Assembly (NCBI GenBank): GCA_016169955.1
Contig: JABJUM010000059.1
Location: 372,001-436,000, forward strand
Direction of reading: 5' to 3'
DNA length: 64,000 nt
Source: Phytophthora vignae f. sp. vignae
Lineage: Eukaryota > Oomycota > Peronosporomycetes > Peronosporales > Peronosporaceae
Shown: positions 18,495-29,518 of the stretch, piece by piece
Layout of the letters: every line of letters starts with the position of its first letter
How positions within the stretch are numbered: the first letter of the stretch is position 1
Notes under the pieces: generated by a model
What the model was told of the DNA's origin: nothing
What the model saw: only the letters and a program-made list of their open reading frames with translations
The model's database searches: none
Program-made: the position numbers and the translations under genes

Positions 18495-20688
18495 CTACAT
18501 ACGAAGGCCAAACCTCTGAGCTCGAAGAACGACTCCTTCGCTAGCTGCTGGCTTGTGCACATCGGAGTAGTCGGGGATGATTCGTTGGCCACGGATATCG
18601 TCGCGGGCCTTGCCATCGGCAGCTTTCTTCGCAACTTCAGCACGCATCGACACGAGGTCGCTCAGGCATTCGCGAATAGGCTTTTTCGCATCAAATTCCT
18701 CAGCCAGCGTTGCAAGCTCGTAGCACGATCTATGAGAGCAGACGCAACCGTGTCAGGATATGTGCGCACCATTTAGCAAACAGCTACGCGATTATCTCAC
18801 CCGTCTGTGGTGCCAACAGTGCCATCAACAGACAGCTTGCCGCTCTCAACCAGCGACAGCAGTGCCTCGACAGCGTACAGCTTGATGAAATACGTGTACG
18901 CTGCAATTCCAGATCGCCGTGACGACTCGCGCATGTAATTCTTGCCCAAGCCTTTCACTTGCTTGTCCGTGTACACAGCCTCGCCATTAGGAAGGCTAAT
19001 TTTCGCTGTACCTTCGGCAGCTTCAAGCTCCGAACGCGCATCTGCACCATGCTCAATTAGATTCCATCCAAATACACACACCACCACACGCTTACCTTTC
19101 ATATATTGGATAATCTCTGGGCGGAAAATGGCAGCCTCAATGTTTGTGCGCTTCGACTTGTTGCGAGAGCGAAACTTGTCTTCGTTTCGCAGCACGGTGA
19201 AGACACTGCTAGATAGCACCCATCTGCTCAAACGAATAGCAACAGAAAACAATCATGAGCCCATCCAGACCATCCAGCGGAGGTCTCAAGAAATAAAAAC
19301 GTACCCTGGGGAAATCTCATTGATGGCCGGTGACAGCGACGGAATGGAGTGAGCTGGTGTATTAATCAGCGCGAAGGGCATCGCCACGAGTTGCGGCAGC
19401 GTGTTGACTGCAGTTGCAATCACGGAATACGGAGCTTTGACAAAGTTGCTGGGGAACTTGACGTTGCACCCCAGCCCGAAAAACACCCCTTCGCCATGGA
19501 AAAGCTCTTGATCCGGCGCCTTCAGCGTGTGATTGCTGCCAACGTTCGCTCCGTAGCCAATGTTGCCTTTGCCCTTCGGCCAGATGGACGCAATCAAGAG
19601 CGCCTGGTGGTGGAAACCCACAAACGGCCCCACGAAACTCGAGGCCACCTCGCCCTCCGCCACGGACGTGTTGGGTCCAATCACGGAGCTCATGACGATG
19701 CCGTGGCGCTCCACATGCGACGTATCGCACAAGAACGCGCCTTCGACCACGCTGAGCGCTTCGACAGTCGAGTTCCACTGCACAATCGAGTCGCGGACGA
19801 TGCTCTTCATCCGGACAACTGACGGCTCCTCCGCAGTCGACAGAATCGTCGAGTTGGCGACGTCGCTGTCCTCCACGAGGGCGTAGTCGCCCACAAACGT
19901 CCCTTCCACTCGTGAACACCCTCGCACACGCGCGTTCCGCCCCACTATCGCCATCGGCGCCTTAATCTCGGCCACGTACTTGTCCACCAAGGCGTCGTAC
20001 GTCTCCAAGAACTCGACGTCTCCGCGCTGCGTAGCGACTGCAGCGCCCAGTGCGAAGGGCATGTCCGCTACCACGCGGAGGTCGCGCCCACCAGTCTCCA
20101 CCCCCACGTGGAGCACATGACCGTTGCCACAGGCGGAGGAGTCCGGACTTGCAGCTGGACCCGTGACGCTGCCGCACTGGATGACGGCGGCGCGCGCGTC
20201 CACGAGGACGTCCTTCAGCACCAGCGTGTCCTTCACCAGCGCGTCGTCCAGCACCACCGCGTTGCTCAGCGCCGAGTTGTAGACGCCGCAGCGGAACGGG
20301 ATGCCGTCCACGTCGTGGTTGTGCGAGGCCGAGAAGCTGCCGAGCGCCACTCGGCCGTGGAACGCGCACTGGCGGATGCTCGACGTCTGCAGCGGCGCGT
20401 GCTCGTGGGTCTTGCGCACGTCGCGCCAGTCATCAGCTGCAGGTAAGTTGAAGTTTGGAATCAGATTGTAGTGTTAATAAGAATAAGAATAACAGGTTAT
20501 GAGCTCACATATTGCTACAACATTGCCGCCGCCGCACCGGTGTTGCCGTTAGCTTCGAGCGCGCGGATCTCGGCATCCGAGAGTGGGAAATAGGAGCGCG
20601 CGAAGTCCTCGTGGCGTGCCTTGACGTACTGCACGTGGTCGGAGGCCAGCAGCGCCGCCAGGTCGTGCGTCTGCGCGTGCTGCGGCAT
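18495..20688 (-). CDS. DUF4954-like left-handed beta-helix protein (four exons)
   Basis: The inferred structure is complement(18495..18729, 18801..19223, 19305..20436, 20538..20688). The introns of 71, 81 and 101 nt all have GT-AG ends and keep phase, giving 646 residues, close to the family's usual length. The protein begins MPQHAQTHDLAALL, with LSDAEIRALEANGNT at the end of exon 1. It then has a long run of hexapeptide-like beta-helix turns (SALSNAVVLDDALVKDTLVLK; AMIVGRNARVRG-type; NIGYGANVGSNH), as in sugar-nucleotide or acyl transferases. The C-terminal EISPG-WVLSSSVFTVLRNEDKF and a helical tail (LAEEFDAKKPIREC...) are shared with DUF4954 proteins, otherwise common in Bacteroidetes and spirochaetes. 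The function is unknown. The donor of intron 1 (GTGCGG) is weak but is the only one that keeps phase. The gene is divergent from DNA polymerase delta, 257 bp away. Confidence 0.65.
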
Positions 20689-20905
20689 GGCGACGGCGGA
20701 ATAGTGCGGAACTGGAGTCCAGGTACGTGGTCTTGTCGGCGCCAGTCCGCTTTAACTGGTGCCAATTGCTTACCTTCACTTGAATTTTGTATGTGTGCCG
20801 CTTCAACTGCTTCACTTATTCCCGACCGCAGGTGTAGTTTATGTACCACCACACCAAAACCACGTGCACCACACCAAATCCATGTGTACGTCACACAAGT
20901 TGCCG

Positions 20906-20917
20906 TTTTGGCGGGAA
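20906..20917 (+). promoter_or_regulatory. E2F-like site upstream of DNA polymerase delta
   Basis: TTTTGGCGGGAA matches the E2F/DP consensus TTTSSCGC-type core (TTTGGCGGGAA). It sits 29 bp before the polymerase delta ATG, in the 257-bp divergent promoter shared with the DUF4954-like gene. E2F control of S-phase replication genes is well established in animals and plants; its use here is inferred. A CACGTG E-box lies nearby at about 20861. Confidence 0.5.
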
Positions 20918-20945
20918 CGGCCCACTTACCCACTCGAATCGATCG

Positions 20946-23900
20946 ATGGCGGGGCTCAAGCGCGAGTCGCCTCCGGGCGCGGCCGAGGCGGCCGTGGCGG
21001 AGCTCAAGAAGCCGCGGCTGAGCGCGCATGGCGCCAAGGCCGAGCCCACGTCCTTCGCCGACGACCTGGAGCATATGGCGCCCATCGCCACCAAGGCCAG
21101 CGCCTGGCCGCGTAAGCCCATGGCGCCACTCGACCCGAGCGCCGACTCGGTGGCCTTCCAGTGGATCGACATCGACATGTACGACGGCCCGCCGCTGCGC
21201 GCGAACCCCAAGAAGGGCGCGGCGGTACCCGGACTCAAGGCCTCGGGTGACGCGAGCCAGAACGCCGCGATCATCCGCCTCTACGGCGTCACCATGGAGG
21301 GCCACAGCGTGCTCATGCACGTGCACGGGGTGCTGCCCTACTTCTACTGCGTGTGCCCCGACAACTTCGACGAGAGCAGGTGCGGCGAGGTGCGCGCGGC
21401 GCTGGACGCGGCCGTGTCGCAGCGGGACCGGGACAGCAGCAGCGCCGCACGCGTCGTGGGCGTGCAGGTCGTGCGCGACAAGATGTCCATCTACGGGTAC
21501 CAGTTCGACCGGTACACGACGCTCTTCAAGATCTACCTGAGCATGCCCAGCTACGTGCCCAAGCTCCGCAGCGCACTGGAGGCCGGGCTCACGCTGCCTG
21601 GCTGCGACTTCCGCAACTACCAGACGTACGAGAGCAACGTGCCGTTCATCCTGCGCTTCATGATCGACGAGGGCATCCGCGGCTGCAACTGGGTGGAGGC
21701 CCCCAAGGGCGCGTACTCGGTGCGCAGCGCGGCGCAGAAGAAGTCGCTGTGCCAGCTGGAGATCGATATCACCTATGACAACTTGGTCAGCCACGCCCCC
21801 GAGGGTCAGTGGGGCAAGGTGGCGCCCCTGAGAATCCTCAGCTTTGATATCGAGTGCATGGGCAGGAAGGGCCACTTCCCTGAGGCAGAGCTGGACCCCG
21901 TCATCCAGATCGCCAACGTTGTGCAGGAGCAGGGATCCCACACGCCCATCATTCGCAACGTGTTCGTGCTGGACACGTGCAAGCCCATTGTTGGCGCCCA
22001 CGTGATGGAGTTCGAGAAGGAAGGAGAAATGCTGGAGAAGTGGGCGCGCTTCGTGCAGGAAGTGGACCCGGACATCATCACGGGATACAACATCGCCAAC
22101 TTCGATATCCCGTACCTGCTCAACCGTGGCAAGGCGCTCAAGCTGCAGAACTACAACCTCCTGGGCCGGCTGGCGAACACGTGCGTATCCTCACGTCTTC
22201 TTTACTTGTTGCGCTGATGGTATTGACGTTGATTTATGTGATCATGTAGGGCGGCGTTTATGGAAAAGAAGACGTTCAGCTCGGCGCAGTACGGCAAGAG
22301 TGAAAACGTCAAGACGACAATCCACGGTCGATGCATGTTCGACTTACTGCCGATCATGCGCCGCAGTCAGCAGCTAAGCTCGTACTCTTTGAACGCTGTG
22401 AGCGCGGCCTTCCTGGGCCAACAGAAGGAAGACGTGCCTCACGGAATCATCAGTGACCTGCAGCGTGGCACGGACGATGATCGCCATCGTCTAGCAGTTT
22501 ACTGTCTGAAGGATGCGTACCTGCCGCTGCGACTGCTGGACAAGCTCTCGTATCTCGTCAACTTCATTGAAATGGCTCGTGTGTCTGGCGTGCCCATTGA
22601 CTTCCTGATTGAGCGTGGCCAGCAGATTAAGGTGTTCTCCATGCTTTTGCGCAAGTGCAAGGACGCGTCTCTCGTCGTGCCGACGCTGCCTCGCTCCCAG
22701 AACAGCGAAGACGCAGGCTATGAAGGCGCTACGGTGATTGAGCCCAAGAAGGCGTTCTACTCGGTGCCTATCGCAACGCTAGATTTTGCGTCGCTGTATC
22801 CGTCGATCATGCAGGCCTTCAACCTCTGCTACTCTACACTGGTCGCTCCCGGAGACGTGGACAAGCTCGCTCCTGGCGACTACGAGAAGTCTCCTTCAGG
22901 CGATATCTTCGTGACTAGCAAGAAGAAGAAGGGTATCCTGCCGTTGATCCTGGAGGAAGTGCTGGCGGCACGTAAGCAAGCGAAGCGGGACATGAACGCC
23001 GCGACCGATCCTATGGAAAAGGCAGTGCAGAATGGACGACAGCTAGCGCTGAAGGTGAGTGCCAACTCGGTGTACGGTTTCACCGGTGCAATTGTTGGTC
23101 AAATGCCGTGTATTCCTATCGCGTCCAGTACCACGGCATACGGCCGTCAGCTTCTGTTCCGGACGCGGGAAGAGGTCGAGCGCATCTACACTATTGCCAA
23201 CGGGTACAAGGCGGATGCCCAGGTCGTGTACGGTGATACGGATTCTGTGATGATTAAGTTCGGCGTTGGCACGGTGGAGGAAGCGATGCCGCTTGCCGAA
23301 GAGGCTGCCAAGCGCGTGTCGGATATTTTCCCGAACCCAATCAAGCTTGAGTTCGAGAAGGTGTACTTCCCGTACCTGCTGATGAACAAGAAGCGGTACG
23401 CTGGTCTGCTCTGGACGAAACCCGAGAAGTTCGACAAGCTGGACTCGAAGGGTCTTGAGACTGTGCGACGCGACAACTGTCTGCTAGTGAGACGCATGGT
23501 GGAATCCGTGCTGCGCAAGATCCTCATCAATCGCGACGTACCGGGAGCCATTTCGTACACGAAGAATGTCATCTCGGATTTGCTCCAGAATCGTATCGAT
23601 ATCTCTCTGCTGGTGATCACGAAGGGACTGAAGAAGACGGTGGATCAGGACGACTACAAGGTGAAGCAGGCTCACACTGAGCTGGCGGAGCGCATGCGAA
23701 AGCGTGACCCCGGATCAGCTCCAGCTTTGGGCGAGCGTATCGCCTACGTCATTATCGATAAAGGCAAAGCGACACCGCTGTACGAGAAGGCTGAAGACCC
23801 GGTGTATGCTCTGGAGAACAACATCCCGATCGATTGCGACTACTACATGAAGCAGCAGTTGCAGAACCCGCTGGAGCGTATTTTCGAGCCCATTATTGGC

Positions 23901-24296
23901 CTGAGCAAGGTAAAGTCGGATCTGCTGAACGGCGCGCACACACTCAAGCGCTCCAAGCCCGTGCTGAAGCAGAACAGCGGAGGTATGATGAACTTTGCCG
24001 TGAAGAAGCTCAAGTGTCTAGGCTGCAAGGCCCCGCTGAACGGCAAGGGAGCGCTGTGCCGCAGCTGCGTGGAGCGCGAGGCGGAGGTGTTTTCCCGACA
24101 GCTGGAGTCGGTCAACGAGCTGGAGCACTTGTTCGCGCGACTGTGGACGCAGTGCCAGAACTGCCAGGGCAGTCTGCACCAGGACGTGCTGTGCTCGAGC
24201 CGCGATTGCCCTATTTTCTACAAGCGCATCAAGGTGCAGAAAGACCTAGGAGAGGCCCAGGCCTCGCTGGAGAGATTCCAGTCGGTCGACTGGTAG
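20946..24296 (+). CDS. POLD1: DNA polymerase delta catalytic subunit
   Basis: Two exons, 20946-22180 and 22250-24296, with a 69-nt GT-AG intron; 1,093 residues, normal for the family. This is the replicative lagging-strand B-family polymerase. Exonuclease motifs: FDIECMG (about 301), GYNIANFDIPY (about 380) and YCLKDAYLPL (about 495). Polymerase motifs: A, LDFASLYPSIM (about 590); B, KVSANSVYGFTGA (about 679); C, VYGDTDSVMI (about 738). The C-terminus carries CysA (CLGC...CRSC, about 1000) and CysB (CQNC...CSSRDC, about 1048-1065), the latter the Fe-S ligand set that holds accessory subunits. All catalytic Asp/Glu residues are present. The first ATG after the E2F-like site was taken as start; the upstream in-frame sequence is low-complexity promoter repeat. 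AATAAA occurs at 24357. Confidence 0.93.
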
Positions 24297-24566
24297 AGAG
24301 GAGCAGGTCAGAGCTTGTCTTGCTGTGCATGTTTCATTTCGGTTTCGGTAGCAAATAATAAAGCCCTGAGCTCGCATGAACTAGCTCACATTAGTACCGG
24401 CATGAGCTGAAAATGATGAGCGACTCTTCAGTTAATGTTGCCCAGTACTTGGAAGTACATGTAATTCAGTTATGAGACACTATTGTGCTTTTCCCATTGT
24501 CTAAACGAAGATATAAATCGTTGTTTTGCATATTTACGTAAGTTGTTTTACCAAGCCCAACGGCCC
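24297..24566. other. 3' flank of POLD1, AT-rich, no gene
   Basis: A polyadenylation-type AATAAA lies at 24357-24362. The rest is AT-rich sequence without coding potential. Confidence 0.6.
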
Positions 24567-24568
24567 CC

Positions 24569-25384
24569 GCCTAATATCGGTGGTAAGTGCCCTTTGTTAA
24601 TTTTCACCCTCCCCAGTTATCCATTCAAAGGCCTGGAATTTTCCAGCTCATGTTAAATGTCACCCCTTGAACAACCTTGAGCATATACACCCGCCAACGT
24701 AGAGTTTAGTGGTTGTGTCTTGATTTAGTGAAAGTCTACAGCGAGCTGGTGGCCATTTTGACTTGCATTGACGCGTACCAGGAGCGGTAAGCAGGTAAAC
24801 TGACTGAGTGGAGTTCTATTACGATTTATGGTTGGACTTCGTTATCTGCTAAAACTTAGGTGTAGCATGATTTTAGCTAATTCAACGTGTCCGGCTCCAA
24901 AACGTTGTTCGGTTGGTTGTTTCCGCACCGATGTCCACAGCGGCTAATAGACCTTGTGAATGCGTCACCACGTAATTTGTCACTGCATGTAGATCAGCCT
25001 TCCGGAGCGAAAGAGAGTGATGTCGACGGTGGAGAGAGCGAAGATGCGCAGCAAATTGATGAAGGATGCCTACGGTGAGTGCACTTGCCGGCAATATTGA
25101 AGTTCCGCCTTGAAACGCGGCACGATTGCGAATTTATCCATATTTCACGAAGAAAAAGGCCCCGTAGACAGAACCAAACGCTGAGCACGCTCTTGTTATC
25201 TTTCCAATTCGGGAGAAGAATGTCTGTCCCTCCGAAGATGAAGAAGCAGGTAGTACAAGTACCATAATCGGTGTAGGCTGCTATGAATATAGTGTGATTT
25301 ACATCATTTTTCTGCACCTGAGTTTTTTTTTGTGAATAGGGATAGGCTACACCAGGGGGGGCACTAATAACACCGATATTACGG
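24569..25384. mobile_element. TIR element family 1, copy A (about 0.8 kb)
   Basis: The right end ...ACACCGATATTACGG and the degenerate left end TAATATCGGTGGTAAGTG form terminal inverted repeats, matching copy B at 42484-44231. The first 230 bp and last 140 bp are homologous to copy B; the middle 440 bp (about 24805-25244) is unique to this copy and is bounded by GCAGGTA repeats. The middle holds short frames such as one at 24887-25078 with acidic Asp/Glu/Ser-rich sequence and possible splice sites. It may be a transposase remnant, but no DDE motif is visible. Confidence 0.6.
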
Positions 25385-25735
25385 AATTGGGTGACACTGT
25401 TCACAGGTCGAAGAGCTGTGCTTGGCCGGCAGAAAAAAAATGTGACTTACCAAAACCAGGTACCTTTCTAACCGAAATAGAGTACTGGATAACCTAACCA
25501 ATTACACTGGAAGCTACAAATGGCTACATGTAACACTCTGGGTTGTTTGCTAAATTTAGCACTAAGAACAACACAAGTCAAGGATAATACTAAAAATTAC
25601 GAGTTATTACTACTTTCGTGAAAGGTTGCTAAGGATTTCATGACTAAACTACGCCTTGTCAATATTTTCGATATACTAGAACTTGTATTAATACATCATC
25701 ACATGTACTTATCCTTCCCTTTGGCTCAGCATCGA
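25385..25735. other. AT-rich intergenic, nothing recognised
   Basis: There are no coding-like frames, repeats or splice-flanked exons that could be supported. Confidence 0.5.
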
Positions 25736-25799
25736 ACCATAATCTACTTTTTGGAGTAATGCTTACTATTTTGCATTACTCCAAAAAGTAGATTATGGT
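25736..25799. repeat. Perfect 27-bp hairpin
   Basis: The arms 25736-25762 and 25773-25799 are exact reverse complements around a 10-nt loop. It may be a tiny foldback element. The flanking 25800-26271 has no supported gene. Confidence 0.85.
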
Positions 25800-26271
25800 A
25801 GGGTACCTCGCTCCTACCCAAAATAAAGGCTGACAACTTTGGATGCGGATTAGACAACTAAGTCTGGGCAAAGGTGTAGAACTAGCAGTACACGGTAGCT
25901 GACTGTATTTCCTATGCGCTCGTGGGGAGTCGGGTGGACGAATTGTGCATGGTCCCCATGACGTTGCACGCAGTAGCGTCAAACCCAACCTGGTGAGAAC
26001 ATCTTAATGGCTAATCTGAAGTGTTGCGACTTCTCTCAAGTTCGAGGGCCACTGTCTGCGCCACTGCTTCGCGGCAGAGCGCGGTGAAGGCATGCGGTTA
26101 GGAGCTTGAGAGCATTTTGGAAATCGTGCAATGGTTTTGAGGGTCAGTTTGGATAACCTGCAAAATACACGGTTTTGCACATGGCAAAAAATTATCACTT
26201 GCATGTTTTTGCAATCTTCCATCTTCCAACTTGCATGAAAAAGTAGCAACTTGGCCAGTAAATGGTGTACA

Positions 26272-26489
26272 TGTAAAAGAGGGGTGCCCCCCCCCCCCAA
26301 GATTCATACCTGCCCTTTTTTCGCACTTTTAATTGAAATCTAAAGCATCGGGAGTCGCTCCACTATAAATTCTAATCCCGTAGGTTTTATAGATTTCAAA
26401 AAGAACCCTAGAAGTGCGAAGAAAGGGCAGGAATAAATCTTGGTAGCCAATCACAGATCTGAAAGGGGGGGGGCGTACCCCTCTTTCAG
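26272..26489. mobile_element. Foldback/MITE-like element (about 220 bp)
   Basis: Outer ends AAAGAGGGGT-(C)n and (G)n-TACCCCTCTTT are inverted repeats. An inner pair, AAGATTCATACCTGCCC near 26299 and GGGCAGGAATAAATCTT near 26425-26441, also pairs, with further imperfect pairing inside (CGCACTT / AAGTGCG). No coding capacity. It lies 85 bp from the left arm of the large inverted duplication. Confidence 0.55.
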
Positions 26490-26570
26490 ATTTTGAACAC
26501 GCACTACAGTACTTTCAAGAATAAAAATAAGACTCAAAACATTGCGGGAATCGCTTCAATCTACAGAAGT

Positions 26571-26762
26571 TCAAAATCTGGAAGCCTGCTGTCCCATTAG
26601 TGCGAAGCGGTCGGGCGCCGCAGCGGCGACTCGCCAGTGCTGGCGCATGGGCTGCAGGTCGCGCGGTGAGGGCGAGGGCGAGGCACCGAAGCCCATGGCA
26701 GTGGGAGGCGGCGGCGGCAGGCGCAGCACGGGCTGGTCGCGGCGCAGCGAGGGCGTCGCCAT
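26571..26762 (-). pseudogene. Truncated inverted copy of the first 62 codons of the 31371 gene
   Basis: This minus-strand frame is identical to the start of the 662-residue gene at 31371 (MATPSLRRDQPVLRL...) up to ...GQQASRF, where the inverted duplication ends at 26574 and an adventitious stop follows. It also retains the duplicated upstream region, with a CCATTCT initiator-like site at about 26797-26803. It is a 5' gene fragment that could be transcribed leftward but cannot encode the conserved C-terminal domain. Confidence 0.8.
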
Positions 26763-28614
26763 CGAGGCGAGATCTGCGGTGGCCGCGGCTGGTTGCAGAA
26801 TGGGTCTTTTCGAAGGCCAAAGTTTAAGCCTAAGTTTAGGATTTAGGATTTAGGTCTGGAGTTTCGTTAGCTGCAAGCTTCGGCGGCCTTCTTTTTGCGG
26901 AGATGGGGCGGGTGATTTGGATTTCTATTTCCAGAGTGAGTCGCTTGCGACCGGAGGAAACGCCCGTTGCCGTTGTCTTGGTCGAGATAAGAAAGCAGCA
27001 CTGCGACCAAACGCGAACGGCAGCGTGTTGTGGAGTGGAGGCGGGTTTGTAGGCGCGACCGGGTCCAGGGCGGTGAAGGTTCCGCGCGGGTTAGCAGCAG
27101 GCTTAACTCTGGTTGGAACGGCGCGGCGGTTCCCTCGCTCTCTGCTGCACAGGGGGTGAGAACAGCTCGACGTCGCGAGCCATACAAACGTACTGCGCTT
27201 GCTGGCTCGATGTCATGGAGCGAGCACGGCAGGTACTCACCTGCGCAAGCAAACTTAGCGGAGCCAGCCCTCCCAAATTAGCCAGCACTGCAGCAGTAGC
27301 GTGCACCAGAAACCGCCGTAACAGCAACGGCCGCCCAGTCCACACAGAGGCGACAGACGCAGTCGCGTTCGTTGCCCAGTCAGAGTACGTATATAGGTAC
27401 TAAGCGTGATGGAGTGGTCTCCGAGTGGTCCCCGATGGAGTGATCTCATACCGCCGCCGCCTCCGAGCTCATCGCATGCGGCCTTGGGGCGGGGGTCTGC
27501 TTGGAGTGAGCGAGCCGCGTACACTTTATTACTGTAGTCACAGGGGCAAAATGTGGTGAACAACCAGCCAGCTGTTGCGGGCGCTGTATCGTCAGCTATT
27601 ATATATCGTCAGCTACTGATGCTGCTCGAGATTGTGAGTCAAGGCCCGATTAACCAGCAGTTGTTCATGCGGCGGCGGGGCTCGGCGGTGGTCAGCGTCA
27701 GCGGCAGCACTCATCGCAGATGATGAGTGGTGAAAGTGCAGAAGAAGCGTTTTGGATTTGCCGGTCGCAGGTAAAACGGCGCCGATGGAGGGCGAGAAAA
27801 AATCAGTGGGTGTGCATGTACTTGCGAGGGGCCTGCGGGTCGCCATGGGCGATCACTGGTGCGTGGCCGGCGCGTTCAGCGCAAGCCGGTGACTCGTTCG
27901 GATCTGGTGAGGTCGGCTGGAAATAGTTTTGCGGCGTATTGATCTAGGATAAAAAAGGTAAGGATAAACCAGGCAGTTTACATCTTCAACGTCGAATGCT
28001 CAAATTTTAGAATCTGCTCTGATTTGGAACGCACTCAAGATGTTCACTCAGATCCAAATTTGGAATCTACGCTGATTTGGAACCCATTCAAGATGTTCGC
28101 ACCGATCCAAATTGGGCTTTACTCTGAGTTGGATACACTCACAAACGAGTTACTGTAAAACCTGTGATTGTGCCCCATGGGGTACTCCATTAGTACCCCC
28201 CTCCTAACATGGGGCACTATTAAAGGGGGGCACTAATAAAGGTAATGGGGCACTAGGGATGTCCAACTATTAATACTTAGTACAAACAACACTCAGCTTT
28301 AGTGGATATTTTTCACAATATATTTGATTATTCGACGACAGCCAAGTGTTAATTATTTTAAATTATGGATTTGATCTGAAATTGTTCCTAAAAGCTCAAA
28401 TTTTCGGATAAAGTTTAGGGGGTGGGGAACTAATAAAGGGTGGGGCACTATCGTAAGTCCTCACTCCGATTCTAAATTTATTGGGGGTGGGGTACTATTG
28501 AAGGGAGGGGGACAATCACAGGTTTTACAGTATTTTGTAGAAGCGCCCGACTCGCAAAAACCTCTCTTACTGGAAATACGGTCCTACAAATGCGTTCCCA
28601 AAGGTACGAAGAAC
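26574..28614 (+). repeat. Large inverted duplication, left arm (2.04 kb)
   Basis: It is the reverse complement of 29519-31559. Positions in the two arms sum to 58133 from end to end. I found only two compensating single-base indels (near 28508 and 28556), so identity is close to 100 percent. Contents, left to right: the truncated gene start, its upstream 1.8 kb, and a TIR MITE. Frames of 60-106 codons on both strands occur in both arms, but none has the look of a real gene. Confidence 0.95.
28153..28530. mobile_element. TIR MITE with TA target duplication (left-arm copy)
   Basis: The terminal inverted repeats start CTGTAAAACCTGTGATTGT, at least 19 bp each, and are flanked by TA on both sides (28151-28152 and 28531-28532). 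There are internal GGGGCACTAATAAAGG-type repeats and no ORF. A Tc1/mariner-type MITE is inferred from the TA duplication. Confidence 0.75.
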
Positions 28615-28760
28615 ATTTTTTTTCGGTCTTCGAACAACTAGCGCGTTGTTATTCAATTTCAGTAATACTGTATAAGTTACCTGTTGTGTTGATGTTTTCT
28701 GGTGGCCCCGCACGACCAGATTTGGTGCAGCATTTGAAGATGACCCACTTCTCGTGAGGA

Positions 28761-28825
28761 GGCGAGGCCAGAACTTCTCGTTCTCGGCGAGAAGTGTGCC
28801 GAGAACGAGAAGTTCTGGCCTCGCC
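28761..28825. repeat. Perfect 28-bp hairpin in the spacer
   Basis: The arm 28761-28788 is the exact reverse complement of 28798-28825, with a 9-nt loop. It is GC-rich and would be very stable in RNA or single-stranded DNA. Confidence 0.9.
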
Positions 28826-29118
28826 GCACAGGCTTCCTCTTGACTTAGATGAATTAGTTAATAGCTGCGCGTTGCAGCTATTGCGTGTTGGCGAACGCAA
28901 AGGATGAGTGCCTCGAGCCAATAGAGATAGATAATTGAATGCTATCCGCCCGTTTTACTATCAGCAAAGCTTTCGTCAGCAGCAACAATTTGATGATGAA
29001 ACGGTCACGACAGTGGGTGGTGGTCAATTTGTTCGGGGCTGCTGTTGCAGTCGCAGACACCTTTAAATCGTAGCAAGGCTGAGCACCGCCAATTAGTGAC
29101 CATTTTAACTCGAGTTAA

Positions 29119-29166
29119 GATCAACATTGTGCATATAAGAGATAACTTATATGCGCAATATTGATC
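29119..29166. repeat. Imperfect 21-bp hairpin in the spacer
   Basis: GATCAACATTGTGCATATAAG pairs with CTTATATGCGCAATATTGATC except at two positions, around a 6-nt loop. Confidence 0.75.
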
Positions 29167-29518
29167 ATCGAGGCTATGCGATGTAGCTAGTACATGACTC
29201 GGCGTAGCGCCTCCATCCGTTCAAAGTGGTGCACAATTCACTGGTACCATCTTTTCACTATGCCAACCATATCGTCAGTGTCTGCAGGTGTTAAACTTTT
29301 ACCTTGTAAGATGTTACTAGATGTTACTGCCCGTAAGTTGCCCGCCCCATCGAGCGAGCGATAGGATCGGATCGGTTACATCGTGGTTCTCGTCAGGTTG
29401 CCTGAATCAAGAGGAATCCTGACGTCTGACGACCGTTTCAGAGTTGCTTCCGATCATCTGGCCAAGTTCGAAAAAGGTAACGCTTCTTACTGAAGTTCAA
29501 CAACACTGCGCTAGATTC

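Larger units (their letters stand above)
28615..29518. other. Spacer between the arms of the large inverted duplication
   Basis: A 904-bp unique sequence with two hairpins (28761-28825 and 29119-29166). No supported gene; it marks the centre of the duplication. Confidence 0.7.

Noticed and set aside
20505..22001. 498-codon minus-strand frame across the POLD1 5' exon
   Set aside because: It is antisense to polymerase delta exonuclease motifs and overlaps the DUF4954 first exon in another frame; no domain.
27113..27403. Frames of 80-106 codons on both strands in the inverted-duplication arms
   Set aside because: They occur identically in both arms on opposite strands, with no domains, signal peptides or consistent start context.
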